Notes under the pieces: generated by a model
Databases searched by the model: none
The model's input: only the letters and a program-made list of their open reading frames with translations
Told to the model about the DNA's origin: nothing
Translations under genes and position numbers: made by a program
Assembly (NCBI GenBank): GCA_026398815.1
Contig: JAPLSA010000018.1
Location: forward strand, 58,893 to 122,892
From: Gammaproteobacteria bacterium
Lineage (GTDB): Bacteria; Pseudomonadota; Gammaproteobacteria; Nevskiales; Nevskiaceae
Length of the DNA stretch: 64,000 bases
Direction: 5' to 3'
Shown here: one piece after another, positions 27,587 through 36,912 of the stretch
How the letters are laid out: each line of letters begins with the position of its first letter
Position numbering within the stretch: the first letter of the stretch is position 1

Positions 27587-30040
27587 TCAGGCTTTCGCGT
27601 GCGTCGGCTCCTTGGTCATGAACTGCGACAGGTCGATGTTCTCGCCCACCGCCAGATCTTCATTATCGGCGAACTTCGGCTTCACGAGCCAGACGATCAG
27701 CGGCAGCACCACCAGCGACAGCACCATGTTGATCAGCATGATGGCCACCAGCAGCATGCCCATGTCGGCCATGAACTTGAACTCCGACAGGAAGTACCAC
27801 GGCAGGATACCCGACAGCATGATGGTTGCCGTGAACATGATGGCCTTGCCGGTGGTGGTCAGCGCCACGGTGATGGCCTTCTCCCAGTTCTTGTTCTGCG
27901 CCTGGTACTCCTCGACGATGCGCGACAGCAGGTAGATGCCGTAGTCGATGCCGACGCCGACGCCCATCACCGCGACGATGACGGCGTTGATGTCGAGGCC
28001 GATGCCGAGCGAGTACATGGCGGCGTTGAGCAGGAAGTTCGACATGTTCACCGGGATCAGCAGCAGCATCGCGGCGACCACCGAGCGGTAGGCGTAGCCG
28101 GCGATGATCGCGATCGCGAGATTGACCATGCCGAGAATGAACCAGTGGTAGCGGTGCACCACGTTGTTCATCGCCTGCTGCAGCGCGATGAAGCCGGTGC
28201 CGAGGCGGACCGTGAACGCCTCATGGTCCTTGCCGACCGCGTCCACCGCACGCTGGGCGCTGGCGAGCGCGGCGTCGACGGTTTCCTGCTTGTTGTCCGC
28301 GTACCACAGCGACACCGTGGAGTGCTGCGCTTCGAAGTCCATCACGTGGCCGAAGTTCAGCGGGCTGGAACCGAACATCACCGCCTGGCCGGCCGAGAAC
28401 GCGGCGCGCTTGTTCGGGTCCACCGGCAGCCATTGCGGGTTGCCGCCGGAGAACAGGCGGTTGCCTTCGTACATGTAGTCGCTGAACGACAGCGTGGCGC
28501 GCGGCTTCAGGATCGGATCGGATTCGACGATCGCCTGGATCTGCGAACGGATCTTCATCGCTTCCGCCGACAGCGCGACGCGGTTGGTGCCGTCCTTGTC
28601 GTTCTTCGCCTCGATGACGATTTCCAGCGTGTTGGTACCCGGGAACTGCGAGTTGATGGCGCGGATCGCGGTGTTGAACTCGGAGTTGTAGTGCAGCAGG
28701 TTCGAGCCTTCGACCGGGTTGCCGATCTTGATCTCGAACGAGGCCCAGACACCCCAGATCAGCAGGAACACCGAGAAGATGCTGGTGTACAGCGCCGGCT
28801 TGCCGTAGGTGATGCTGGCGATCTTGCGCAGCAGGTCGCCCTGGACCTTGTGGATGCCGGTTTCCTTGCCACCGCCGCCGGTGATGCGGTCGATGTTCTT
28901 CGGCAACGGCAGGTAGGACAGCAGGATCGAGATCAGGAACACGCCGGTCGGGATGATCCACAGCGCCCAGGCGCCGCAGAAGATCGCGTGGCCGTACATC
29001 GTGCGGATCGGCGCGATGGCGATGAAGATGATGCCGAACACGTCGGTCATGATGCCGAGGATCGACGGCGCCATCATCACGCCCATCGTCACTTCGGCGG
29101 CCTTGCGCTTGTCGCCGAGGTGCTTGAGCACCTCGTAGTAGCGCTCGGTGAACTGGATGCAGTGCGAGAACGTTCGCGCCACCAGCAGCAGCGGCACGAT
29201 CATCAGCAGCGGTTCGACCGGGAAGCCGACCCAGCCGATGAAGCCGAAGCCCCAGATGCCGGCCATCGCCGCGCAGACCACCGGCACGACCACGCCGGCG
29301 ACGTTGCGCATGTACAGCACCAGCGCGATGAACAGCAGTGCGCAGGTGACGCCGAAGATCTGGTAGGTCTGCTTCTGGAAGCGGTAGACCCAGCCGGTCA
29401 GCGCCGGCTGGCCGGCGAGGAACACTTCGTGGTTCTCGTCGGCAGCCGCCTTGACCAGGCCATCGACGTAGTTGAACGCCACGCCGTACTGCACCGAGGT
29501 CTGGAAAGTGGCGCTGATCAGAGTCGACGAGCCATCGGCCGACACGTAGAAATTGCGTGCGTTCGGCGACTGGGCAACGCGACGGCGGAAGTCCTCGACC
29601 TCCGCCGGGTCTTTCGGCACCGCGTCACCCATCAGCGGGCGCACGTCCACGCCCTGCGGCGTGGCTTCGACGTAGCGCAGCTTTTCGGTGGAGATCGAGA
29701 TGATCTGGTCGTGGTCGACGCCCTCGGTCAAATCGATGTTGCGGGTCAGGTCCCAGACCTTCTGCAATGTCTCGGCGTGGTAGATGTCGCCGTTCTTGCG
29801 CTTCAGCATCACGAACATGGTTAGTGGATTGCCGAAGTTCGGATGCGCGTTGTAGATCTTCACGAACTCGTCGTCCTGCGGCAGCAGGTCGGCGAAGATC
29901 GTCCGGATTTCCACTCGCGGAATCCCGGCCGCGAAAGCGAGAGTGACGATGACGAACCACACCGAAACCATGGCGCGGCGATCCATCACCCACTTGGCGA
30001 GCCGGAAGCGAAGGGGCATTGCGTTGGGAGCAGAGGACAT
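27587..30040 (-). CDS. RND-superfamily (MMPL/SSD-type) membrane transporter
   Basis: 817 aa with about 12 transmembrane segments in two repeats, each led by a large periplasmic loop. Landmarks: RTIFADLLPQDDEFVKIY after TM1, a sterol-sensing-like segment SHCIQFTERYYEVLKHLG, and GVGVGIDYGIYLLSRIVEEY in the second repeat. Bacterial members of this group next to DUF1302/DUF1329 genes occur widely in hydrocarbon and steroid degraders and are thought to move hydrophobic molecules or envelope lipids. It is inner-membrane. It follows the DUF1302 gene after a 190-bp gap with a hairpin. Confidence 0.92.
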   Translation of the reverse strand: MSSAPNAMPLRFRLAKWVMDRRAMVSVWFVIVTLAFAAGIPRVEIRTIFADLLPQDDEFVKIYNAHPNFGNPLTMFVMLKRKNGDIYHAETLQKVWDLTRNIDLTEGVDHDQIISISTEKLRYVEATPQGVDVRPLMGDAVPKDPAEVEDFRRRVAQSPNARNFYVSADGSSTLISATFQTSVQYGVAFNYVDGLVKAAADENHEVFLAGQPALTGWVYRFQKQTYQIFGVTCALLFIALVLYMRNVAGVVVPVVCAAMAGIWGFGFIGWVGFPVEPLLMIVPLLLVARTFSHCIQFTERYYEVLKHLGDKRKAAEVTMGVMMAPSILGIMTDVFGIIFIAIAPIRTMYGHAIFCGAWALWIIPTGVFLISILLSYLPLPKNIDRITGGGGKETGIHKVQGDLLRKIASITYGKPALYTSIFSVFLLIWGVWASFEIKIGNPVEGSNLLHYNSEFNTAIRAINSQFPGTNTLEIVIEAKNDKDGTNRVALSAEAMKIRSQIQAIVESDPILKPRATLSFSDYMYEGNRLFSGGNPQWLPVDPNKRAAFSAGQAVMFGSSPLNFGHVMDFEAQHSTVSLWYADNKQETVDAALASAQRAVDAVGKDHEAFTVRLGTGFIALQQAMNNVVHRYHWFILGMVNLAIAIIAGYAYRSVVAAMLLLIPVNMSNFLLNAAMYSLGIGLDINAVIVAVMGVGVGIDYGIYLLSRIVEEYQAQNKNWEKAITVALTTTGKAIMFTATIMLSGILPWYFLSEFKFMADMGMLLVAIMLINMVLSLVVLPLIVWLVKPKFADNEDLAVGENIDLSQFMTKEPTHAKA

Positions 30041-30145
30041 GGCGTTCTTCAGAGCAAGGGTTCAACGAATACCGTTCGTACGGAACGAAGCCGGTACGAC
30101 GGTGCGGCGAATCGTGGACGGTGCAACGGCGCCTTCCACTTTGTA

Positions 30146-30179
30146 GACGAACCGGATGGCATTGCCCATCCGGTTCGTC
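30146..30179. other. Intergenic stem-loop between DUF1302 and MMPL genes
   Basis: GACGAACCGGATGG and its exact reverse complement flank a 6-base loop. There is no T-run on either strand, so it is more likely an mRNA stabiliser or processing hairpin within the operon than a terminator. Confidence 0.7.
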
Positions 30180-30230
30180 CCTCCAGATGGCCGCCTGCAG
30201 TTCTCGCCGACACTGCAGGTGGCCGGCACA

Positions 30231-32339
30231 TCAGAACTGGTAGCCGAGTCGCAGCGTCAGTTCGTTGGTCTGGCCGATCAGGCGCACGATGTTCTTGTTG
30301 GAGTTGTTGCCCCAGGCGTTGTCGTGCACGAAGTTGTAGAACATGTTCAGCGTGATGTTGCCGCGCGGCTTCCAGACCAGACCGGGCTGGAACAGCACGC
30401 CGCCCTGAACGTCAACCAGCGTTGCGAAGCTCGCTTCCCAGATGTAGTTCGGGAACGGCTGCAGCATCGCGAACACCGCATAGTTGGCGCCGGCCTTGAC
30501 TCCCGGCGTGATCTTCGGGTTGTTGCTGGTCGGAACTGCCGGGTCCAGAACCACGCCATTGCTGGAGTAGTTCTCGCTGCCGTAGCCATCGAGCAGCAGG
30601 CCCACCAGATCGCTCTCCTTCTGCCAGAGGTACTGGAACACCATGTAGGTGGCCGGGAAATCGGTGGAGAAGCGCTGGTACTTCTCGGCCACGAAGCCGA
30701 CCTGGATCTCGCTGCGCTTGTCGAAGCCCTGGCGCAGGTCGACCGCCGTGAACACGCGCTTCGGCGTGTAGGTCGCTTCCAGATTCATGATGATCTGGTC
30801 GAAGATCGAGCCCGGCTCCGCTTCGGTCACATAACCGCCGCCGAGACCGAAGACGTTTTCCTGGAAGTACTTGCGCTCGATGTGGCCATGCAGGCCTTCG
30901 GCCGCCGAGAAAAACGCGCTCAGCTCGCCTTCGGCCGCCGCGAAGTCACCGTTGACGGTGCGGGCCAGCAGCATCTGCGACGACTCGAACTCGTCGATCG
31001 CGCGATCCAGGCCTTCGAGGCCGTCGAGCTTGATGTAGCCGGCGTAGTTGAACCATTCCTCGGCGGTGAACACGCCGGCCGGTGCGACTTCGAACGGCGT
31101 GCCGGCCAGGATCGGACCGCAGCCGTCGCCGCCGGTGCCGAGCACCAGATTGCAGTACTGGTTGAAGGCAAGACCGAGCACGTTGGAGTTCGGCAGCGAC
31201 TTGTTGACGCCGGACTGCGTCCAGCGGATGGCGCCCAGCGGGTTGTAGCGCCGGGTGTACATCGCCTGCAGGTTGTAGTTGCCGAACTCGCCCTTGAAGC
31301 GGATGCCGAAGTTCGCCTTCTTGTAGGCGCCATCCTGCCAGTAGCGGTCGTGCAGGTAGAACTGGGACGGCACCACGTTGTACGCCGTGTTGACGTTGTT
31401 GATGATCGTCGGAATGAACTGCTGGGCGAAGAAGTCACCCGAGATCTGGTCGGTGATCTGCGTGGTCACGCGGATGCCCGGTGCCGATTCGCGGGAGTCG
31501 GCGTACTCCTCGACCGCGCGGTTCAGGATCAGATGGCGGCGAAGGTCGAGACCGTTCGCGGTGTCCATGATGCGGAAGAACAGCAACTGGCCCCAGGCCA
31601 CCGTCTGGTTGCCGAGGCGCACCGTCGTATTGCCGCTGTTCCACTGCAGGAAGAAGGCCGGCAGATCGACCTGGTAGTTGCGGCCGGAACGTTCGAAAAA
31701 CAGCGGGTTCTTCTTGCCGTCGACCGCGAAACCGAGCTTGTCGGGACGGCCCTGGAACTGGCGATCAGGCGTCGTGCCGCCGTCGAACCCGCCGTTGATA
31801 TTGGCGTAGTCACCGGCTGCGAATTCCTCCATGCCCAGATGATCCGGATGGTAGGCGGCGCGCAGGCGGGTGATCAGCGACCAGTCGCCCCAGGCGAGGG
31901 TCGGGGTGATCTCGAAACGCAGCAGGTTGTAGTTGGTGAGCTGGTTCTTCTTCGGCACGTAGCGGGTGAACGTGTCGTTGGTGCCCTGAAGATTGGTCAC
32001 GCCTTCGGTCGGCGGCAGCACGGCGATGCTGCCCAGCGGAATGATGCCGGCGGGGCCGATCAGCGCATCGGTCGGCAGCAGCGGCTGGGCATAGTTCAGC
32101 GCCGGGTTGCCGACCACGCGGCGAATCGGCACGCCGTTGGCAAGGTCGCCAAACTGGTTGGCCTGCTGCACACGGTCGTCGGTGCTGAAGGCGACGTCCC
32201 AACGCAGGAAGCCGTTGTAGGAAAAGTCACCGCCAAGAAACTTGCTGCCGGCTCCCCCGGCAGCCTGCACGAACTGCGGCGTCAGCGCCGACAGCCCGAT
32301 GGCAAGAATCCCCAGTTGTTTCGCCTTCTTCAGTCGCAT
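30231..32339 (-). CDS. DUF1302-family outer-membrane beta-barrel protein
   Basis: 702 aa. Signal peptide (LGILAIGLSALTPQFVQA), then GDFSYNGFLRWDVAFS and a string of amphipathic beta strands, ending LTLRLGYQF with the terminal Phe that marks outer-membrane proteins. DUF1302 proteins are co-encoded with DUF1329, YCF48 and MMPL proteins in many proteobacteria and are induced on hydrophobic or aromatic substrates; a channel role is presumed. In this operon it stands between the YCF48 and MMPL genes. Confidence 0.9.
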   Translation of the reverse strand: MRLKKAKQLGILAIGLSALTPQFVQAAGGAGSKFLGGDFSYNGFLRWDVAFSTDDRVQQANQFGDLANGVPIRRVVGNPALNYAQPLLPTDALIGPAGIIPLGSIAVLPPTEGVTNLQGTNDTFTRYVPKKNQLTNYNLLRFEITPTLAWGDWSLITRLRAAYHPDHLGMEEFAAGDYANINGGFDGGTTPDRQFQGRPDKLGFAVDGKKNPLFFERSGRNYQVDLPAFFLQWNSGNTTVRLGNQTVAWGQLLFFRIMDTANGLDLRRHLILNRAVEEYADSRESAPGIRVTTQITDQISGDFFAQQFIPTIINNVNTAYNVVPSQFYLHDRYWQDGAYKKANFGIRFKGEFGNYNLQAMYTRRYNPLGAIRWTQSGVNKSLPNSNVLGLAFNQYCNLVLGTGGDGCGPILAGTPFEVAPAGVFTAEEWFNYAGYIKLDGLEGLDRAIDEFESSQMLLARTVNGDFAAAEGELSAFFSAAEGLHGHIERKYFQENVFGLGGGYVTEAEPGSIFDQIIMNLEATYTPKRVFTAVDLRQGFDKRSEIQVGFVAEKYQRFSTDFPATYMVFQYLWQKESDLVGLLLDGYGSENYSSNGVVLDPAVPTSNNPKITPGVKAGANYAVFAMLQPFPNYIWEASFATLVDVQGGVLFQPGLVWKPRGNITLNMFYNFVHDNAWGNNSNKNIVRLIGQTNELTLRLGYQF

Positions 32340-32438
32340 GTTGCCCCCTCAAGCGTTCTAGTAATCGATTTCAGGACTGCGCACGCCGTCGTGCTTGCGG
32401 CGTTGCGCGGCCCCGACCCTGCCCTTGAATAAACTGCG

Positions 32439-33428
32439 TCAGCCGGCGATTTCGATGATCCGGCCCGAGTGGCCAACGGCCATGATCTTTCCGGTGCTCG
32501 CTTCGGTTCTGACCGCCTGGTACCAGTCGGTGGTGACGTCCCCTTCGGTCACCTGCGACCAGTGAATGCCGCCGTCCTTGCTGGTGGCCATCACGCGCAT
32601 GCCGGTGATCACCACCTTGCCGCCCGGTGCGGCGGCAACGCCGAGGAAGTTGGATTCGGTCTTGACCGAGTTCTTGAACCAGGTGTTGCCGCCATCGGTC
32701 GAGATCAGCACCTGCCCGCGCTGGCCGACGGCGTAGCTGTTGCGCGTACGGCTGTCGGAGATATGGGTCGCGAAGATGGTCGGCGTGCCGGCCACCAGCG
32801 GATTCAGCACACGCCATTCGCTGCTGCCGGCTGCGAGGCGGAAGATCAGGCCGAATTCGCCGGCAATGGTGATATCGCCGGATTCGGCGACATGCACGCT
32901 GTAGATGGTCGGCTCGCCGGTGCCGGGCGCGTTTTCATCCGCGTAATGGCTCCAATCCGGCGCGGCCTGGCTCCAGGTCTTGCCGCCGTCCTCGGAGCGG
33001 ATCAGCGTGCCGAACTCGCCGCCGGCCACCGCCAGCCCTGCGGAGTTCACGCTGACCGACAGCAGGCGCCGTTCGATGCCGCTTTCGCCCTTGGCCCACT
33101 GGCCAGGCGCGTCTTCGACCATCACCAGGCCCGCCTGGCCGACGGCGATGGTGTGGCTGCCGCGGCGCTCGACCGCCAGCAGTGCTGAATCGGTGATGGT
33201 CTGCTTCACCGGATTCCAGGTCGCGCCGGCATCGTCGCTGGAAGCGATCGCGCCACCCATGCCGACCGCAACGCCCTTGCCGGCATCGAAGCTGATGCCG
33301 AAGAACGCGGAATGTGGAATGCCCTGTGCAAGGGTACGGATGACACCGTTGTCCTTGTCCGCCGCGCTGGCCGCTGCGGCCAGACCGAGTGCTGCGGCGC
33401 CGATGAAGCTGAGGATTGCTGAACGCAC
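32439..33428 (-). CDS. YCF48/BNR-repeat secreted beta-propeller protein
   Basis: 329 aa from GTG at 33428; AGGAG lies 6 bases upstream and the residues that follow form a signal peptide (ILSFIGAAALGLAAAASA). The body is a repeating pattern of SxDxGxTW blades (SSDDAGATWN, SEDGGKTWS, STDGGNTW, SKDGGIHW), the photosystem II assembly factor YCF48/sialidase-like propeller. In DUF1302/DUF1329 operons such proteins are periplasmic, perhaps assembling or capping the barrel. Position: 71 bp after the broken DUF1329 gene. Confidence 0.88.
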   Translation of the reverse strand: MRSAILSFIGAAALGLAAAASAADKDNGVIRTLAQGIPHSAFFGISFDAGKGVAVGMGGAIASSDDAGATWNPVKQTITDSALLAVERRGSHTIAVGQAGLVMVEDAPGQWAKGESGIERRLLSVSVNSAGLAVAGGEFGTLIRSEDGGKTWSQAAPDWSHYADENAPGTGEPTIYSVHVAESGDITIAGEFGLIFRLAAGSSEWRVLNPLVAGTPTIFATHISDSRTRNSYAVGQRGQVLISTDGGNTWFKNSVKTESNFLGVAAAPGGKVVITGMRVMATSKDGGIHWSQVTEGDVTTDWYQAVRTEASTGKIMAVGHSGRIIEIAG

Positions 33429-33434
33429 ATCAAT

Positions 33435-33439
33435 CTCCT
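33435..33439 (-). promoter_or_regulatory. Ribosome binding site deciding a GTG start
   Basis: AGGAG on the minus strand, 6 bases before the GTG of the YCF48 gene. It rules out the long upstream extension of the open frame. Confidence 0.8.
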
Positions 33440-33445
33440 GAAAGC

Positions 33446-33474
33446 CTCTCCGCCCGGCTGCGCCGAGCGGAGAG
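33446..33474. other. Intergenic stem-loop before the YCF48 gene
   Basis: CTCTCCGC pairs with GCGGAGAG, with inner CGGC/GCCG pairing. No T-run follows. It sits just before the YCF48 ribosome site and could protect or process the polycistronic message. Confidence 0.6.
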
Positions 33475-33499
33475 GAAGGTTCTGGGCCGGAGGGTGGCC

Positions 33500-34891
33500 T
33501 CAGACAGTGCCAAGTCGCGCGATGGCGGATTGGGTACAGAACTTCTCGTAGACGGCGTTCTCGTCCGGCGAGTAGTACGAGCTGGAGTAGCCGCCCGAGA
33601 TCTGCTTGACGTGATTGAGTAGCGACATGCGGTTCGACTGGATGTCGTGGATGTGCACCGAGGTCCACGACCAGTTCGGATGGCCGGATTCGTCCTTGTT
33701 GACGAACTTGCCCTGGATCTGCGGTCCGAACGCCGGGTCCACCTGCTTCCAGATCGCACCGCGACGGTCGTAGGTGATGTAGGCGATGACCATCGCGTTG
33801 CGGACGTCGACCCAGATCTTCTTCTTGCCGACCGGCGCACGCGGGTAGCCCGTCGGCTCCGATTCGATCACCACGCACTCGGGCACCAGTTCCATCGTGT
33901 AGTCCATGAAGGTCTGACCCTTCGGACCGCCGTGACGGTTGTGGTTTTCCCAGTTCGGGTGCTCTTCACCGCGGAAGTTGCCGCCGAGTGCCGCGAGGTG
34001 CGGTTCACGGCCGACGATCTTGGTGTTGCCCCAGGTGCGCATCGGGTCGCCGGCTGCCCAGGCATCCGACAGGAACAGCGTGATGCCCGGCACCAGAGGC
34101 TCGAAGCGCTGGTTGGCCGGGAACTGGCGCACGCGACGGAACTGCGGCAGGTAGCCGTAGATTTCCGGGAACTTGCGCTGGTCGTAGTACCACGGCACCA
34201 GGAACGAGGCGCCGGCCTGTTCCTGCGGGCTCGTGAAGAACACCGACTGGAACCGCAGCATGTCCTTCTTGTCTTTGAAGTACTTGTCCTTGCCGGTACG
34301 AGCGGTGGTGTTCAGCTCGGTCCAGAAGAAGTCGTAGGTGTAGGCCGGCGAGCCATCCGGGTTGATGTCGAAGTCGCGCACGGCGTACTGCGACATGTCG
34401 TGACGGCCCCAGCTCAAGGTCAGGTTGGCGATGCCTTCGTCGCCGGTCTTGATGTCCGGGAACGGGTTGCCGCCGATCCACGGGCCACCCGTGGCTGCTT
34501 CCACCACGTTGCCGGTGTCGTCGAACTTGGCCTTGCCTTAGTTCTTCAGCGTGGCTTCCATGTACTGGTACGGGAACATTTCTGCGATGTTCTTCGTGGG
34601 GGCACGGATCTTGAACTTGCGGCCGTGCTTCGACACCTGCTCGAAGAAGATCGGGTCCAGCAGGTGCTTGACGTACTCGACGTTCTTGGCGGTGATCTCG
34701 TCACCAACCTTGATCTTGCCCTTGGTGTTGACTTCGATCGACGTCACTTCGTCCGGGTAGGCCTTGGTGACTTCGCCGGTCGCGGCGATGGTCGGCCAGA
34801 CCGGCGCCAGCACGCCGCCGCCAACACCGGCAGCGACGTTGGCCATCATCTTTCTGCGGGAGAAGTCGAAATCGTATTTTCTGATGCGCAT
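33500..34891 (-). pseudogene. DUF1329 gene interrupted by a single in-frame TAA stop
   Basis: The ATG at 34891 opens a frame that reads MRIRKYDFDFSRRKMMANVA and stops at TAA (34538-34540) after 117 aa. The same frame then continues open from GGC for 345 more codons to TGA at 33500. Laid on the intact paralogue at 50950-52332 (460 aa), both halves match in order with no indel: paralogue EATLSNSGRGMFDAKGNVV versus here EATLKN-stop-GKAKFDDTGNVV. Total length would be 463 aa. DUF1329 proteins are LolB-like envelope proteins paired with DUF1302. Possible readings are a true nonsense mutation, a sequencing error or rare readthrough; GTG codons just after the stop might allow reinitiation. It heads the DUF1302/MMPL operon. 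Confidence 0.88.
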
Positions 34892-34969
34892 CGTTTTAGT
34901 CCTCCAGATGGAAACCGCAGCTGGGCAGACGGCAGCCTCCGGCCGCCTGACAGCGTGAGCAAAGATTGG

Positions 34970-35137
34970 TTACGAGTGGGGGAGAGTCCCCAGCCTAAGG
35001 TACGGCTCCGAACGAATAATCAGATGCCGCGCTGTCACGCATTCACCCGGGATTTCGACACGTTGGCGGCGGCCGGAAACGAACGCGCACGCACACGGAC
35101 CCGTGCTGTTCCCAGCCTGAGAAGCGTTGTCGTGCAT
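34970..35137 (-). CDS. Candidate small ORF (55 aa) with strong ribosome site in the operon leader
   Basis: ATG at 35137 is preceded, 7 bases away, by GGAGGAG (35145-35151), the strongest Shine-Dalgarno in the neighbourhood. The frame runs to TAA at 34970, 78 bp before the broken DUF1329 gene. The product (starting MHDNASQAGNS) has no recognisable domain. It lies between operator O4 and the DUF1329 gene in the 592-bp gap 34892-35483, in which I see nothing else. It may be a leader peptide or a chance ORF. Confidence 0.4.
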   Translation of the reverse strand: MHDNASQAGNSTGPCACAFVSGRRQRVEIPGECVTARHLIIRSEPYLRLGTLPHS

Positions 35138-35337
35138 GCTGGTTCTCCTCCCGCATTGCCCATGTTTTAAGCGTGTCAGGACCGTCATCCGCGAGACTTC
35201 ACCATCTGTCTCGCAGTAATCACGTCACTGCACTTGTCGCGTCATCGCAGCGTTTTCGACTGCAATCCGATACCGGCTAGGTCGGCTTCAGCCGTCCGGC
35301 GATCGGCAGTCGGATCCGTTTCCGATGACCGCAATCG

Positions 35338-35349
35338 TATGGTGCCATA
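35338..35349. promoter_or_regulatory. Palindromic operator O4 (TATGGTGCCATA)
   Basis: Identical to O1 including the flanks (ATCGTATGGTGCCATAT). It lies upstream of the minus-strand DUF1329/YCF48/DUF1302/MMPL operon, 447 bp from its first start codon and 200 bp from the small leader ORF, and behind the 3' end of the CoA-transferase gene. It most likely controls the transport operon through a long leader. Confidence 0.68.
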
Positions 35350-35483
35350 TTATTTTCTGATTGCAAGCGCCGCACAGCGCTTTCTGCGACCGGCCGACTA
35401 TTCGTTGCCTGCGCCGCACCATGCATCAGCCCGCAGCAGGAGAACCCCACCTTCTGGTTGGGGTCCTGCCGGTTGCCGCCGGA

Positions 35484-36131
35484 TCAGCCCTGCAGATCGA
35501 CCGCGAAGTCGGCGCCGGTGCAGGCGCGGAGCATGTCCAGAGTCACGCCGTCGGCCAGCTCGGTGAGCCGGACACCGCCGCCGCGACGGTCGATCTCGAA
35601 CACCGCGAGGTCGGTGATCAGCAGGTCGACCACGCCCTTGCCGGTCAACGGCAGCGTGCATTCCTTGAGGAATTTCGAGTCGCCGCCCTTCTCGCGGTGG
35701 TCCATCACCACCACCACGCGCGGCACGCCGGCGACCAGATCCATCGCGCCGCCCATGCCCTTGATCATCTTGCCGGGCACCATCCAGTTGGCGAGGTCGC
35801 CCTTTTCCGATACCTGCATGCCGCCGAGGATCGACAGGGCGATATGGCCGCCGCGGATCATGCCGAACGAGTCGGCGCTGCTGAAGTAGCTGGTCTGCGG
35901 CAGCTCGGTGATGGTCTGCTTGCCGGCGTTGATCAGGTCGGCGTCCTGGTCGCCCTCATAGGGGAACGGCCCCATGCCGAGCATGCCGTTCTCGCTCTGC
36001 AAGGTGACCGTCATGCCGTCCGGAATCATGTTCGCGACCAAGGTCGGGATGCCGATGCCGAGGTTCACGTAGTAGCCGTCGCGCAGCTCGCGGGCGGCGC
36101 GGGCGGCCATCTGTTCACGGGTCCAGGCCAT
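35484..36131 (-). CDS. scoB: 3-oxoacid CoA-transferase, beta subunit
   Basis: 215 aa. The catalytic glutamate E47 is in [24 protein letters not shown] and [11 protein letters not shown] are standard for ScoB/PcaJ/AtoA-type subunits. With the alpha subunit it transfers CoA from succinyl-CoA to a 3-oxoacid (acetoacetate, 3-oxoadipate or a related acid). Its ATG overlaps the alpha-subunit TAA by one base (TAATG), giving tight coupling. It is presumably expressed with the CitE-like gene upstream under operator O5. Confidence 0.92.
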   Translation of the reverse strand: MAWTREQMAARAARELRDGYYVNLGIGIPTLVANMIPDGMTVTLQSENGMLGMGPFPYEGDQDADLINAGKQTITELPQTSYFSSADSFGMIRGGHIALSILGGMQVSEKGDLANWMVPGKMIKGMGGAMDLVAGVPRVVVVMDHREKGGDSKFLKECTLPLTGKGVVDLLITDLAVFEIDRRGGGVRLTELADGVTLDMLRACTGADFAVDLQG

Positions 36132-36868
36132 TACCGGTTCTCCCCTGCAGTCGGGCGCGGTCGGGTGGTCAGGCGCTCGATGTGTTTTTCGTAGTGCCCG
36201 CCCTTCACCAGCCGCTGCACGAAGATGCCCGGCGTGTGGATCTGGTCGGGATCAAGTTCGCCCGGCTGCACGATCTCCTCGACTTCGGCGATGGTGATGC
36301 GGCCGGCGGTGGCGATCATCGGATTGAAGTTGCGCGCCGTCTTGCGGTAGACGAGGTTGCCTTCGGTATCGGCCTTCCAGGCCTTGACCAGCGAGATGTC
36401 GGCGGTCAGGCCGGTTTCCATCACGTACCAGTCGAGCGTGCCGTCCGGATTCGGGAACTGCCGCGTTTCCTTGCCCTCGGCGACCTTGGTGCCGTAGCCG
36501 GTGCGCGTGTAGAAGGCCGGGATGCCGGCGCCGCCGGCGCGGATGCGTTCGGCCAGCGTGCCCTGTGGATTGAACTCGATCTCGATCTCGCCGCTCATGT
36601 AGCGGGACTCGAGAATCTTGTTCTCGCCGACATAGCTGGCCAGCACCTTGCGGATCTGGTTGTTGGCCAGCACCCGCCACATGCCGTGACCATCGCAGCC
36701 GACGTTGTTGCCGATCACGGTCAGATCCTTCGCCCCGGAATCGCGCAGCGCCTCGATCAGGTTTTCTGGAATGCCGCACAGGCCGAAGCCGCCGGACATG
36801 ACGGTCATGCCGTCGAAGGTGATGCCGGCCAGCGCGCTGGCGGCATCGGAATAGATCTTTCGGGACAT
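36131..36868 (-). CDS. scoA: 3-oxoacid CoA-transferase, alpha subunit
   Basis: 245 aa. [18 protein letters not shown], the CoA-binding GGFG segment and [15 protein letters not shown] are diagnostic of the alpha (ScoA/PcaI/AtoD) subunit. It lies one base into the beta gene downstream and 44 bp after the CitE-like gene. Whether the substrate is acetoacetate or a longer dicarboxylic acid from ring opening cannot be read from sequence. Confidence 0.92.
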   Translation of the reverse strand: MSRKIYSDAASALAGITFDGMTVMSGGFGLCGIPENLIEALRDSGAKDLTVIGNNVGCDGHGMWRVLANNQIRKVLASYVGENKILESRYMSGEIEIEFNPQGTLAERIRAGGAGIPAFYTRTGYGTKVAEGKETRQFPNPDGTLDWYVMETGLTADISLVKAWKADTEGNLVYRKTARNFNPMIATAGRITIAEVEEIVQPGELDPDQIHTPGIFVQRLVKGGHYEKHIERLTTRPRPTAGENR

Positions 36869-36912
36869 CTCGGGGCGACTCCTCGGAAGTGACGCTTGTC
36901 GTTCTTGTCGGT

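Noticed and set aside
34538..34540. Selenocysteine or pyrrolysine recoding as explanation for the DUF1329 stop
   Set aside because: The codon is TAA, not TGA or TAG, and no recoding hairpin or machinery gene is visible.
33500..34891. Frameshift as the cause of the split DUF1329 gene
   Set aside because: Both halves are in one frame and align to the paralogue without indel; the lesion is a simple stop codon.
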